This document shows, piece by piece, positions 53,789 to 61,851 of a stretch of 64,000 nucleotides of DNA (position 1 is the stretch's first letter; the number at the start of each line of letters is the position of its first letter). A program made the position numbers and the translations under genes. The notes beneath the pieces are model-generated. The model worked only from the letters and a program-made list of their open reading frames with translations. It was not told the DNA's origin and searched no databases. This stretch comes from Brevundimonas sp. G8 (GTDB lineage: Bacteria > Pseudomonadota > Alphaproteobacteria > Caulobacterales > Caulobacteraceae), in NCBI RefSeq assembly GCF_902506205.1, contig NZ_LR732816.1, forward strand, positions 186,001 to 250,000, in the 5' to 3' direction.

Positions 53789-54052
53789 ATGAATGCGCCT
53801 GTACAGATCCGAAAGCCCGAAGTCGCCGAACGGCTGCGCGAACTCGCGCGCCTCGAAGGCAAGTCCATCACCGACTTGGTCGAGGACATGGTCCGAGAGC
53901 GGGACGAACGGCTGGCCTCCAGACGCGAGGCTGAAATCGAGGCCAAACTCGCCGCTGTTGAAGAGATTGTAAGAGAGTTCAACGCCCTGCCTATTTTAGG
54001 GCCGTTGCTGACTGATGACGATATCTATGACGAGAACGGATTGCCGAAGTGA
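53789..54052 (+). CDS. vapB: VapB-like antitoxin
   Basis: Protein of 87 residues. The N-terminal VQIRKPEVAERLRELARLEGKSITDLVEDMV is a ribbon-helix-helix of the Rv0623/PSK type, and the C-terminal LPILGPLLTDDDIYDENGLPK is the toxin-binding tail of this VapB group. It overlaps vapC by 4 bp (GTGA). No good ribosome binding site is seen before the ATG at 53789. Confidence 0.88.
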   Translation: MNAPVQIRKPEVAERLRELARLEGKSITDLVEDMVRERDERLASRREAEIEAKLAAVEEIVREFNALPILGPLLTDDDIYDENGLPK

Positions 54053-54447
54053 CGATTGCGGTCGATGCCTCGGCCATTGTCGCCATCCTTTTGAATGAAC
54101 CTGAAAAGAATGCTTTCACGCTCACCCTGTCTGCAAGCGAACGCTTGATCATGTCACCCGTGGGATATTGGGAGGCCGCGATCCGCATTCGCCAGCTACA
54201 TGGCGATGCAGGCATCCTGCGGCTTGATCGGCTAATTGCAGCGCTCGACATCGCGATCATGCCCGCATCGGAAACAACTGCGCGGCTGGCCGCCGGTGCG
54301 GAGGCTCAGTTCGGAAAGCGAACCCCCGCCAAACTGAACCTAGGCGACTGTTTCGCCTACGCCCTAGCCAAAGAAAGCGACGCCCCCTTGTTGTTCAAGG
54401 GCGACGACTTCGGCCAGACCGATCTGATCCCGGCTCTGCCCGCCTGA
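54049..54447 (+). CDS. vapC: VapC-like PIN domain toxin
   Basis: PIN-domain ribonuclease of 132 residues. The acidic residues are in AVDASAIVAIL, GYWEAAIRI, LNLGDCFAYALAK and LLFKGDDFGQTD, so the metal site looks intact. VapC toxins usually cut initiator tRNA or 23S rRNA. Start is GTG at 54049, coupled to the antitoxin. It converges on dksA, 12 bp away. Confidence 0.9.
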   Translation: MTIAVDASAIVAILLNEPEKNAFTLTLSASERLIMSPVGYWEAAIRIRQLHGDAGILRLDRLIAALDIAIMPASETTARLAAGAEAQFGKRTPAKLNLGDCFAYALAKESDAPLLFKGDDFGQTDLIPALPA

Positions 54448-54459
54448 ACGGGCTAGAGT

Positions 54460-54894
54460 TCAGTCGTCGCGGTGGACGCGTTCGCGGCGTTCGTGGCGTT
54501 CCTGGGCTTCGACCGACAGGGTCGCCGTCGGGCGGGCTTCCAGACGACCCAGGCTGATGGGCTCGCCCGTATCCTCGCAATAGCCGTAGGAGCCGTCCTC
54601 GATCCGGCGCAGGGCGTCGTCGATCTTGGAGATCAACTTGCGCTGGCGATCACGGGTGCGCAGTTCCAGGGCCCGGTCGGATTCCGATGACGCGCGATCC
54701 ACCAGATCGGGGTGGTTTTCGGTCTCGGCCTTCAGATTGACCACTGTGCCTTTGGACTCGCGAAGGATGTCATCCTTCCAGGCCAACAGCTTCTTCTTGA
54801 AATAGGCTTGTTGCCGTTCACTCATGAACGGCTCGCTGTCAGACGGCCGATACGGGCCGGTTTCGTCGGACACAACGGACGCCAAAGCGTTCAT
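54460..54894 (-). CDS. dksA: RNA polymerase-binding protein DksA
   Basis: Protein of 144 residues that binds in the RNA polymerase secondary channel and works with ppGpp. The coiled coil is SERQQAYFKKKLLAWKDDIL to DDALRRIEDGSYGYC. The zinc-finger region has one cysteine only (YGYCEDTGEPISLGRLEARP); the other three ligands are Thr, Arg and Ala, so it should fold without zinc. Start at 54894 (MNALASVV). A palindrome and a possible promoter lie 120 bp upstream. Confidence 0.93.
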   Translation of the reverse strand: MNALASVVSDETGPYRPSDSEPFMSERQQAYFKKKLLAWKDDILRESKGTVVNLKAETENHPDLVDRASSESDRALELRTRDRQRKLISKIDDALRRIEDGSYGYCEDTGEPISLGRLEARPTATLSVEAQERHERRERVHRDD

Positions 54895-55013
54895 CGATCT
54901 CACGCTCTCTAACGCGCCCCCCTGTGGCGCAGATGGCCGTATAATCAGCCTGTCGAGTCGCGGCAATGTGGTTCTCGAATCCGTGATCCGATTATGGCGA
55001 TCCGAGGGCTTAC

Positions 55014-55029
55014 AGTGACAAATGTCACT
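55014..55029 (-). promoter_or_regulatory. CRP/FNR-type palindrome at the dksA promoter
   Basis: AGTGACAAATGTCACT is a palindrome with the core GTGA-N6-TCAC, the plan of CRP-family sites. On the minus strand TTGTCA inside it and CATAAT about 19 bp later could be -35 and -10 of dksA, so a bound regulator would block or alter transcription. The rest of 54895-55072 holds no gene. Confidence 0.5.
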
Positions 55030-55072
55030 CACTCAGGAAGCTTAGCCGACTGAGATTAGGTGATTTTTCCGC

Positions 55073-55498
55073 TCAGCCCCGTTTCCCGCGCATTTCGGCT
55101 TTCGCCAGCTCGACCGAGGCCCTGAGGTCGATCTGATCCAGCAAGGCGCTCAGCCCTTCGTCGCCGTCATCAGTGCGCTCTTCGCGCAGGGTGCGCGCCA
55201 ACTGATCCAGCGAGGTCTCGTCGGCGTCGCCCGTCAGAAGCGCCAGCTTGAGTTCTTCCAGCCTGTCCAGCAGACCGCCGCCGCGTCGGATCGCCCGGCG
55301 ACGCTTCTCCAATGGCCCCTCGATCCCTTGCAAGGCCATAAGGGCCGACACGTCGGAAACGCCGCCGGTCGCAGCGCTGGCCGTCGCCGCCGAGGGAGAC
55401 GCCGCAGCCGGCGCCTGGCCCAGCGAAAAGCCGCTGGCGGATCGCGTCGAACGTGTGCTGGCGGGCGTGCTGACGCCGTTGGGGCCGACAACCTTCAT
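55073..55498 (-). CDS. fliX: Flagellar assembly regulator FliX
   Basis: Protein of 141 residues that couples flagellar basal-body assembly to the activator FlbD in Caulobacter. A disordered Ser/Ala/Thr-rich N-terminus is followed by the conserved LMALQGIEGPLEKRRRAIRRGGGLLDRLEELKLALLTG and DQIDLRASVELAKAEMRG. The gene is divergent from flgI, as in Caulobacter. I chose the ATG at 55498 (MKVVGPNGV). Confidence 0.93.
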   Translation of the reverse strand: MKVVGPNGVSTPASTRSTRSASGFSLGQAPAAASPSAATASAATGGVSDVSALMALQGIEGPLEKRRRAIRRGGGLLDRLEELKLALLTGDADETSLDQLARTLREERTDDGDEGLSALLDQIDLRASVELAKAEMRGKRG

Positions 55499-55559
55499 GC
55501 GTAGGTGCTCCGCGTCATGCCCCATGCATGACGGGCGGCGGTGACTGTTTGGTTAACGC

Positions 55560-55577
55560 CCCGGCAAATCCTGCCGC
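55560..55577. promoter_or_regulatory. ftr-like FlbD binding site
   Basis: CCCGGCAAATCCTGCCGC contains CGGCA (55562-55566) and TGCCG (55572-55576) in inverted order with 5 bp between, the plan of the ftr elements bound by FlbD at Caulobacter flagellar promoters. A second, imperfect copy begins with CGGCA at 55588. Both lie in the fliX-flgI gap. Confidence 0.6.
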
Positions 55578-55628
55578 TTCCATGCTGCGGCAAAGCCCGC
55601 CTGCATTGAATTCACGTCGTTAATTATC

Positions 55629-55645
55629 CGGCATGATCCTCGCAA
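55629..55645 (+). promoter_or_regulatory. Probable sigma-54 promoter of flgI
   Basis: CCGGCATGATCCTCGCA fits the -24/-12 pattern: GG at 55631-55632 and GC at 55643-55644 with the right spacing, and 14 of 17 consensus positions by my count. Transcription would start near 55656, 25 bp before the flgI ATG. The ftr-like site 55 bp upstream supports it. Confidence 0.55.
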
Positions 55646-55680
55646 GGATGCAGGCGTAACCTTGCGTGGACGCCTGACCG

Positions 55681-56802
55681 ATGCAGAATCTGCTTGCCCG
55701 CCTCATCGCCTCCGTCGCCGCGACGCTCGTCGTCGCCGGCGGTGCGAGCCCGGCGTTGGCCCAGTCGCAGTCCCGCATCAAGGACATCGCCGCCGTCGAG
55801 GGCGTGCGCGGCAATCAGCTGGTCGGCTACGGCATGGTCATGGGGCTGAACGGCACGGGCGACAGCCTGCGCAACTGCCCCTTCACCCGCCAGTCGCTGG
55901 AAGGCATGACCGAGCGGCTGGGCGTCAATATCCGCGGGGCCAACGCCAACACCAAGAACATGGCTGCCGTCATGGTCACGGCCGACCTGCCGGCCTTCGC
56001 CACGCCCGGCTCGCGGATCGATGTCTCGGTCGCCTCGATGTGCGACGCGAAAAGCCTGCTGGGCGGCTCGCTGGTCGTCACCAGCCTTCAGGGCGCGGAC
56101 GGTCAGGTCTATGCGGTGGCTCAGGGCTCGGTCCAGACCGGCGCCGTCTCGGCCTCGGGCGGATCGGGCTCGTCGGTGACGCGCGGCGTGCCGACCGCCG
56201 GCCGCATCGCCTCGGGCGCCCTGGTCGAACGTGAGACCGGTTTCCAGATGGCCAATATGAACGAGGTGCGCCTGAACCTGCGCAACCCCGACTTCACCAC
56301 TGCCCAGCGCGTCGCCGCCGTCGTCAACGCCGCCTATCCGGGTTCGGCCCTGGCCGAGAACGGCACGGTCGTCGCTCTGCGCGCGCCCGGCGAACTGGGC
56401 ATGGCGGGCTTCATCAGCCGGATCGAGAACCTGGCGGTCAGCGTCGACACCCCCGCCAAGGTCATCATCGACGAGGTCAACGGCGTCATCGTCATGGGTG
56501 ACGCAGTGCGCGTCTCTCGGGTCGCCATCGCCCAGGGCAACCTGACCATCTCGGTGGACGAACAGCCGATCGTCAGCCAGCCGGCGCCGTTCAGCCGAGG
56601 CCAGACCGCCGTCGTCCCTTCCACCCAGGTCAGCGTCGAGGAAGACCTGGGCACCCAGATGAGGATGGTCGGCGGCGGGGCCAGCCTGTCCACCCTGGTC
56701 AACGGCCTGAACGCCCTGGGCGTCAGCCCGCGTGACATGATCAGCATTCTTCAGGCCATCAAGGCCGCCGGCGCCCTCCAGGCCGACATCGAGGTGATGT
56801 GA
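55681..56802 (+). CDS. flgI: Flagellar P-ring protein FlgI
   Basis: Periplasmic ring protein of 373 residues that surrounds the flagellar rod in the peptidoglycan layer. A signal peptide (ends near ALAQ) is followed by SRIKDIAAVEGVRGNQLVGYGMVMGLNGTGD, NTKNMAAVMVTADLPAFATPGSRIDV and the C-terminal LVNGLNALGVSPRDMISILQAIKAAGALQADI. All are canonical. It is followed 2 bp later by the flgJ-like gene. Confidence 0.97.
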   Translation: MQNLLARLIASVAATLVVAGGASPALAQSQSRIKDIAAVEGVRGNQLVGYGMVMGLNGTGDSLRNCPFTRQSLEGMTERLGVNIRGANANTKNMAAVMVTADLPAFATPGSRIDVSVASMCDAKSLLGGSLVVTSLQGADGQVYAVAQGSVQTGAVSASGGSGSSVTRGVPTAGRIASGALVERETGFQMANMNEVRLNLRNPDFTTAQRVAAVVNAAYPGSALAENGTVVALRAPGELGMAGFISRIENLAVSVDTPAKVIIDEVNGVIVMGDAVRVSRVAIAQGNLTISVDEQPIVSQPAPFSRGQTAVVPSTQVSVEEDLGTQMRMVGGGASLSTLVNGLNALGVSPRDMISILQAIKAAGALQADIEVM

Positions 56803-56804
56803 AC

Positions 56805-57107
56805 ATGAGCGACCTGACCGTCTCCCCCGATCTGCTGCGTCCCGCTGCGGCCGCGCCCACAGCGCCGAACCGCGACAAGATCGAGGAAACCGCCAAGGCC
56901 TTCGAGGCCACCTTCATCTCGCAGATGCTGAAGCCGATGTTCGAAGGCCTGTCGACCGACGGCCTGTTCGGTGGTGGCCAAGGCGAGGCGACATGGCGCA
57001 GCTTCATGCTGGACGAAATGGCCAAGAGCACGGTCAAGGCCGGCGGCATCGGCCTGAGCAACACTGTCATGGCCGAAATGCTGAAGATGCAGGAGGGACG
57101 GCAATGA
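56805..57107 (+). CDS. Rod-binding protein (FlgJ N-domain / CheL-like)
   Basis: Protein of 100 residues that corresponds to the N-terminal rod-binding domain of FlgJ without the muramidase domain: IEETAKAFEATFISQMLKPMFEG, GEATWRSFMLDEMAKSTVKAGGIGLSN. It helps cap or assemble the flagellar rod. GAGGTG lies 8 nt before the ATG at 56805; a GTG at 56799 is possible. It overlaps flbY by 4 bp. Confidence 0.88.
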   Translation: MSDLTVSPDLLRPAAAAPTAPNRDKIEETAKAFEATFISQMLKPMFEGLSTDGLFGGGQGEATWRSFMLDEMAKSTVKAGGIGLSNTVMAEMLKMQEGRQ

Positions 57108-57541
57108 GCGACACCGAACTGGCTCAGGCGCGTGTGCGCCAACTGACCGCGCTGACGCTGCGCCTGACCGAGCGCCTGGAAGCCGAAACCCTCGCCTTCG
57201 CCGACGGTCGCCCCCAAGACGTGGCCTCAGGATTGGCCGAGACCCAGGAGATGGCCAATCTCTATCGTCGCGATTCCGCGCACGTAAAGGCGAACCCGGC
57301 CCTGCTGAGCAGCGCGCCGCTGGATGACCGCAAGACCCTGATCGACGCCACACGCGACTTCGACGCCGTGCTGGCCCGCCACGGTCGCGCCGTCGACGCC
57401 GCACGCCAGATTTCCGAGGGCCTGGTCCGCGCCATCGCGGCAGAGGTCGCCGCCGCCCGCACGCCGGCCTCCGCCTATGCCGCCGACGGCCGCGCGGCGT
57501 TGGGCGACGGACGCGCCGTCGCCATCAACCGGATGGCTTGA
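57104..57541 (+). CDS. flbY: Flagellar protein FlbY (FlgN-like)
   Basis: Helical protein of 145 residues (ARVRQLTALTLRLTERLEAETLAFADGRPQD, YRRDSAHVKANPALL). Position after flgI and the flgJ-like gene and the FlgN-like helical pattern match FlbY of Caulobacter, a probable flagellar chaperone. The ATG at 57104 overlaps the stop of the preceding gene. Confidence 0.8.
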   Translation: MSDTELAQARVRQLTALTLRLTERLEAETLAFADGRPQDVASGLAETQEMANLYRRDSAHVKANPALLSSAPLDDRKTLIDATRDFDAVLARHGRAVDAARQISEGLVRAIAAEVAAARTPASAYAADGRAALGDGRAVAINRMA

Positions 57542-57556
57542 AATACCCACGATTGC

Positions 57557-57581
57557 GGTGAAATCTCGCCTGGATTTCACC
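57557..57581 (+). terminator. Hairpin after flbY
   Basis: GGTGAAATC and GATTTCACC pair perfectly around 7 nt, 15 bp after the flbY stop. There is no T-run. It is a candidate terminator of the flgI operon or an RNA-stabilising hairpin. Confidence 0.45.
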
Positions 57582-57660
57582 GTTCTCGCAAAGGTGCTGC
57601 GAGTTCGCGTGCTAAGGATTATTGCCTATTTTTTAAGCGACTGCGTGTCAGCATGCCTTC

Positions 57661-59238
57661 ATGACGCTGACCACCCGCCTGCTAGGCTTGGCCTTCGCAT
57701 CCGCCGACACACTGGTGGAGGTGGATCAGAAAGGCGTTGTCTCCTTCGCGATCGGCGCCGGGGCGTCTGCGGGCGAGGACGCCGGGGCGACCTGGACCGG
57801 CCGACCGCTGCTTGATCTGTTGCACGAGGGCGCATCCACCCTGACGGCCTTGCGCAACATGAAATCCGGCGTGCGCATTCCCTCGACCTCCATCCTCGTG
57901 GCGGCAGGACCAGACCGTGTGCGTCGCGCCACGTTCCGGGCCTTCGTCCTGCCGCAGATGGCGCCGGCCGTGTCCTGCGCCATCTCCTATGAGGGCCCGG
58001 CCTTCGCGCTCGAAGATCTCGAAACCCGTCCTCTGCTGGAGGCGGAAGAATTCCTGGCCGACGCCGGGCGGGTGCTGGACGCCAACACGGACCTCGCCCT
58101 GTCCTTCCTGGACATTCGCGGTCTGGAGAACGTCAGCGGCGACGCCGCCGACCGTCTGAACCGCCGCATCGAGGCGACCTTGCAATCGGCGGCCATCGAC
58201 GGCTCGGGCGCGGCCCAACTGACCGGGGTGCGTTTCGCCCTGCTGCGTCCCGCCAACGACCGCCGCGACATCGCCGCCGAGATCATCGAGGCCGGCCGCG
58301 CCGAAGGCCTGTCGCTCGGCGCCGAAGCCTTCAGTTCGCCGGTGCCGCCCGGATCGGATTCGCTATGCGTCCTGCGCGCCATGCGTTTCGCCATCGAGGG
58401 CTGCCTCAAGGGCGATGGCCTGATCAATCCGCAGATCGCCTTCGCGGACTCGCTGAAACGCACCTTCCGCGACGCCGAGACCTTCCGCAGCCTGGTCAAG
58501 TCGCGCGAATTCCAGGTCCACTATCAACCTATCGTCCACCTCGACTCCCGCGCCGTCCACCATTTCGAGGCTCTGACCCGCTTCAACGCCAACAGCGGCC
58601 CCGCCGACGCCATCCGCATGGCCGAGGAGTTGGACCTGATCGAGTCCTTCGATCTCGCTGTGGCGGAAAAGGTGCTGAAGCGGATGCGTCAGTCGGGCGC
58701 CGGTCTGCTGAAGATGGCCATAAACGTCTCGGGCGCCTCGTTGGGCGACGACTCCTATGTCGAACACCTGCTGCGCATGACCGCCGGAGCACCCGAGGAA
58801 CGCCGCCGCCTGATGGTCGAAGTCACCGAGACCTCGGCCCTGGCCGACATCGAGGCCGCCGACCGTCGCCTGGCCGCTCTGCGCGAAGCCGGCATCAAGG
58901 TCTGTATCGACGACTTCGGCGCCGGCGCCGCCGCCTTCGACTATCTGCGCAAACTCTCGGTCGATGCGGTCAAGATCGACGGCGCCATCGTGCGCGACAT
59001 CCAGACGGACGAACGGTCCAAGGCCATGCTGCACAGCATCGTCGAACTGTGCCGCTCGATGAAGCTGGAAACCATCGCCGAGATGATCGAGACCGACGGC
59101 GTCGCCGCCGAGCTCAAGGCCGTAGGCGTCGAATACGGCCAGGGCTGGTTGTTCGGCCGCGCCGAAGCCGAACCGCGCACGCAACTCAGCAGCCCGTCGA
59201 TGGTCCGCCGCAAGGGCGCCGTCGAGGCCTGGGGCTGA
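57661..59238 (+). CDS. EAL domain protein, probable c-di-GMP phosphodiesterase
   Basis: Protein of 525 residues without membrane helices. Residues 1-110 look PAS-like (VDQKGVVSFAIGAG). Residues 120-265 resemble a degenerate GGDEF domain, where LTGVRFALL stands at the place of the GGDEF motif. The EAL domain runs from about 275: HFEALTRF, KMAINVSG, VEVTETS, IDDFGAGAAAF, VKIDG, TIAEMIE, GQGWLFGR. The catalytic residues appear kept, so it should hydrolyse c-di-GMP to pGpG. Its place behind the flagellar genes suggests a link to motility. Confidence 0.88.
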   Translation: MTLTTRLLGLAFASADTLVEVDQKGVVSFAIGAGASAGEDAGATWTGRPLLDLLHEGASTLTALRNMKSGVRIPSTSILVAAGPDRVRRATFRAFVLPQMAPAVSCAISYEGPAFALEDLETRPLLEAEEFLADAGRVLDANTDLALSFLDIRGLENVSGDAADRLNRRIEATLQSAAIDGSGAAQLTGVRFALLRPANDRRDIAAEIIEAGRAEGLSLGAEAFSSPVPPGSDSLCVLRAMRFAIEGCLKGDGLINPQIAFADSLKRTFRDAETFRSLVKSREFQVHYQPIVHLDSRAVHHFEALTRFNANSGPADAIRMAEELDLIESFDLAVAEKVLKRMRQSGAGLLKMAINVSGASLGDDSYVEHLLRMTAGAPEERRRLMVEVTETSALADIEAADRRLAALREAGIKVCIDDFGAGAAAFDYLRKLSVDAVKIDGAIVRDIQTDERSKAMLHSIVELCRSMKLETIAEMIETDGVAAELKAVGVEYGQGWLFGRAEAEPRTQLSSPSMVRRKGAVEAWG

Positions 59239-59252
59239 CGGCCCAAAGCCAG

Positions 59253-60863
59253 TCACAGGACCACGGTGCGCGTGATCTGCAGGGCGTCCAGAAAATCCGC
59301 ATCGTGGCTGACGACGACCAGCGCCCCGTCGTAGGCGGCAAGCGCAGCCTCCACGGCCGCGATGGCGTCCAGGTCCAGGTGGTTCGTCGGCTCGTCCATC
59401 ACCAGCAGTTGCGGCGGCGTCGCGCCGGTCATGACGCACGCCAGCGCCGCCCGCAGCCGCTCACCACCTGACAGGTCGCCGATCCGTCGCTGCGCCGCCG
59501 TATTGCGAAACAGGAACCGCGCCAGCGCCGCCTGGGCGTCGTTGACGGTCCCTTGCGGGTTCAGTCGGCGCCAGGCCTCGACCAGCGTCTCTTCCGGCCT
59601 GAGAATAGCCGCCTCCTGATCCAGCAAGACCGCCCGCACCGGCCGCTCGACGGACCCGGCCGTGGGTTCCAGATCGCCTGTGATCAGCCGCAACAAGGTC
59701 GTCTTGCCCGCCCCGTTCGCCCCGGTCACCGCGACCCGCTCCGGCCCGACAAGTCTCATGTCGATCGGCCCGACCACGACCCGCCCGTCGGGCGTCGCCC
59801 ACGACGCCCGATCCAGCGTCAGCACCGTTCGTCCGACCGCCAGTCCCGTCGTCGGCATCGGGATCGCCAGCGCCCGCGTCCGCTCCACCCGCTCCTGCGC
59901 CGCCGCCAGCGCGCCTTGCGCCGCCTCGGCCTGTCGCGTGGCCAGCAGCCGGTCGCGCCCGCCGCTGTTCTGGGCCCGCTCGGCCCGGGCGCCAAGCAGG
60001 ATTTTGGGCAGGTCGCCCTTGGCCGCCTTGCGCCGCCCTGCTGCGTCCCGCTTCGCCTTGGTTTCCGTTCGCCTCTGCGCCTCGGCCCCCGTCCGCGCGA
60101 CATCGCGCTCGGCCTCGATCAGACCGCGCTCCGCCGCCTCCCGCTCAGCCGCCTTGCGCGCGACATACAGGTCATAGCCGCCGCCGTAGATCGCCACGCC
60201 CAGGCCCGACACCTCCACGATCCGGTCCATCCGACGCAACAGGTTGCGGTCATGGCTGACCACCACGGCCCCGCCGTCCCAACGCCCGATCACCTCGGCG
60301 ACCAGCGCTCGCGCCTCCACGTCCAGATGATTGGTCGGCTCGTCCAGCAGGATCAGATCCGGCCGCGCCAGCATCAGGCCCGCCAACCTCAACCGCGTCT
60401 GCTCGCCCCCGCTCAGGCTGGCGGTCAGTCGATCCAGCGCCACCCCCGACAGCCCCACGGCAGCCAGCGCCTCGCCCGACCGGGCCTCCAGCGTCCAGTC
60501 GGCCTCCGCCAAGTCATCGGCCGTGCCGTCGCCGGCCAACGCCCGCGCAATGATGGCCAAGTCTTCTGCGACGCCCAAGGTCTGCGCCGCCGTCTCGTTC
60601 GGCGCAGGGTCGTAGCGCTGATCCAGCACGCCGACCGAGCCGGTGCGCGCCACCACGCCCTCGGCGGGCGCCGCAGCGCCCGAGATCAGGCGCAGCAACG
60701 TACTCTTGCCCGCGCCGTTGCGGCCGACGACGCCCGTGCGCTCGTCGCCGAACGTCAGGCTCAGATTATCGAATAGAGTTACGCCGTCAGGCGTCCTAGC
60801 GGCGACCTTGTCGAGTGTCGCGCGTGCGGACGGGGACGCGTTTCGGCTTGGGCTGATTGGCAT
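59253..60863 (-). CDS. ABC-F family ATPase
   Basis: Cytoplasmic protein of 536 residues with two ATPase domains and no membrane part. Domain 1 has GRNGAGKST, LSGGEQTR and LILLDEPTNHLD; domain 2 has GANGAGKTT, LSGGERLR and LLVMDEPTNHLD. The linker between them (about residues 230-330) is Arg/Ala-rich and helical. ABC-F proteins act on ribosomes, in translation rescue or antibiotic resistance; the subgroup is not clear. The start at ATG 60863 lacks a strong ribosome binding site. Confidence 0.9.
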   Translation of the reverse strand: MPISPSRNASPSARATLDKVAARTPDGVTLFDNLSLTFGDERTGVVGRNGAGKSTLLRLISGAAAPAEGVVARTGSVGVLDQRYDPAPNETAAQTLGVAEDLAIIARALAGDGTADDLAEADWTLEARSGEALAAVGLSGVALDRLTASLSGGEQTRLRLAGLMLARPDLILLDEPTNHLDVEARALVAEVIGRWDGGAVVVSHDRNLLRRMDRIVEVSGLGVAIYGGGYDLYVARKAAEREAAERGLIEAERDVARTGAEAQRRTETKAKRDAAGRRKAAKGDLPKILLGARAERAQNSGGRDRLLATRQAEAAQGALAAAQERVERTRALAIPMPTTGLAVGRTVLTLDRASWATPDGRVVVGPIDMRLVGPERVAVTGANGAGKTTLLRLITGDLEPTAGSVERPVRAVLLDQEAAILRPEETLVEAWRRLNPQGTVNDAQAALARFLFRNTAAQRRIGDLSGGERLRAALACVMTGATPPQLLVMDEPTNHLDLDAIAAVEAALAAYDGALVVVSHDADFLDALQITRTVVL

Positions 60864-60921
60864 TGAGGATCACGAGCAGCATGGCGGACAGGGCGGAACC
60901 GGTGGCCAATGCGATGATCAT
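60796..60921 (-). CDS. Possible small membrane protein
   Basis: Frame of 41 residues: one hydrophobic helix (MIIALATGSALSAMLLVIL) and a basic tail (NQPKPKRVPVRTRDTRQGRR), the layout of small inner-membrane proteins. AGAAGG lies 10 nt before the ATG at 60921. Its 3' half overlaps the 5' end of the ABC-F gene in another frame. It may be real or a chance frame. Confidence 0.35.
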   Translation of the reverse strand: MIIALATGSALSAMLLVILNANQPKPKRVPVRTRDTRQGRR

Positions 60922-61067
60922 GATCGTCAAACCTTCTGCAAAACGCGTCAGAACAAGGAGGATGGGTCGTAATCCCGCAATGCGCAAGCCTGGTGTCGAA
61001 CACGGCCGCGTGAGGATGGACGGATCGCCCGGTGGCGCGATGCTCGCGGGGCGGCTACTTGATCGCC

Positions 61068-61562
61068 ATGGAAAGCCGTTTCCGCATCGAAGACCCCGCC
61101 GGCGCCACCGCCCGCCGCGAGGCCGCGGTCCAGCGCCTGCGCGACGAGACCGGCATAGATGAGGCCATGATCGACGCCTTGGTCGAAGGCTTCTACGCCC
61201 GCGTCCGCGACGACACCCTGATCGGCCCGATCTTCGCGGCCCGCATCACCGACTGGGCGCCGCACCTGGCGCAGATGAAGTTGTTCTGGTCATCAATCGC
61301 GCTCTCGACCGGCGTCTATCAGGGGCGGCCGATGCCGAAACACCTGCCCCTGGCCATCGACGCCCGCCACTTCGACCGCTGGCTGGAGCTGTTCGTCGAG
61401 ACCGCCCACGCCCTGTGCCCACCCGTCTCCGCCGCCCACTTCATCGAACGCGGCCGCCGCATCGCCGAAAGCCTCGAACTCGGCATCGCCACCGCCAGCG
61501 GCGTCATTCTGGCCAAAGGCGAACGGTTCGTGCGGCTGACGCAGCCCTGGGCGCCGGATTAG
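61068..61562 (+). CDS. Group III truncated haemoglobin
   Basis: Haem protein of 164 residues. IDALVEGFYARVRDDTLIGPIF, HLAQMKLFWSSIALSTGVYQGRPMPKHLPL and HFDRWLELFVETA are the group III globin pattern; the last contains the proximal histidine. Such globins are linked to oxygen or nitric oxide chemistry. I chose the ATG at 61068 (MESRFRIED). It converges on the toxin gene, whose stop is 1 bp away. Confidence 0.9.
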   Translation: MESRFRIEDPAGATARREAAVQRLRDETGIDEAMIDALVEGFYARVRDDTLIGPIFAARITDWAPHLAQMKLFWSSIALSTGVYQGRPMPKHLPLAIDARHFDRWLELFVETAHALCPPVSAAHFIERGRRIAESLELGIATASGVILAKGERFVRLTQPWAPD

Positions 61563-61563
61563 G

Positions 61564-61851
61564 TCAGGCCTGCCAATTTTCACGAGAGTGGAAGATATGC
61601 GAGACCACCACCCGCCGCACCTCGACCCGATAGATGATGACATAGGCGCCTTCGCCGAACGGCGCCTTAAGCCGCCGGTCCCTATCGTCGATCTTCTGCC
61701 CCCTGTCCGGCATATCGGACAGCGACCGTAGCGCTGCCTTCAACACCGCCCGCATTCGCTCTACGGCCGAAGGCGCCGCTTCAGCCAGGAAAGAGGTCAG
61801 TCGCAGTAAATCCCGTTCCGCAGACGGAAGCACAACGACGGCAAACTTCAT
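61564..61851 (-). CDS. ParE/RelE superfamily toxin
   Basis: Protein of 95 residues with the ParE/RelE fold: [56 protein letters not shown]. The ending HIFHSREN fits ParE-type toxins, most of which act on DNA gyrase. It overlaps its antitoxin gene by 4 bp and is the second gene of the pair. Confidence 0.87.
   Translation of the reverse strand: MKFAVVVLPSAERDLLRLTSFLAEAAPSAVERMRAVLKAALRSLSDMPDRGQKIDDRDRRLKAPFGEGAYVIIYRVEVRRVVVSHIFHSRENWQA

Noticed and set aside
55499..55560. Sigma-54 promoter for fliX on the minus strand
   Set aside because: A GG and a GC can be found near GGGGCATGACGC, but the spacing is one base too long.
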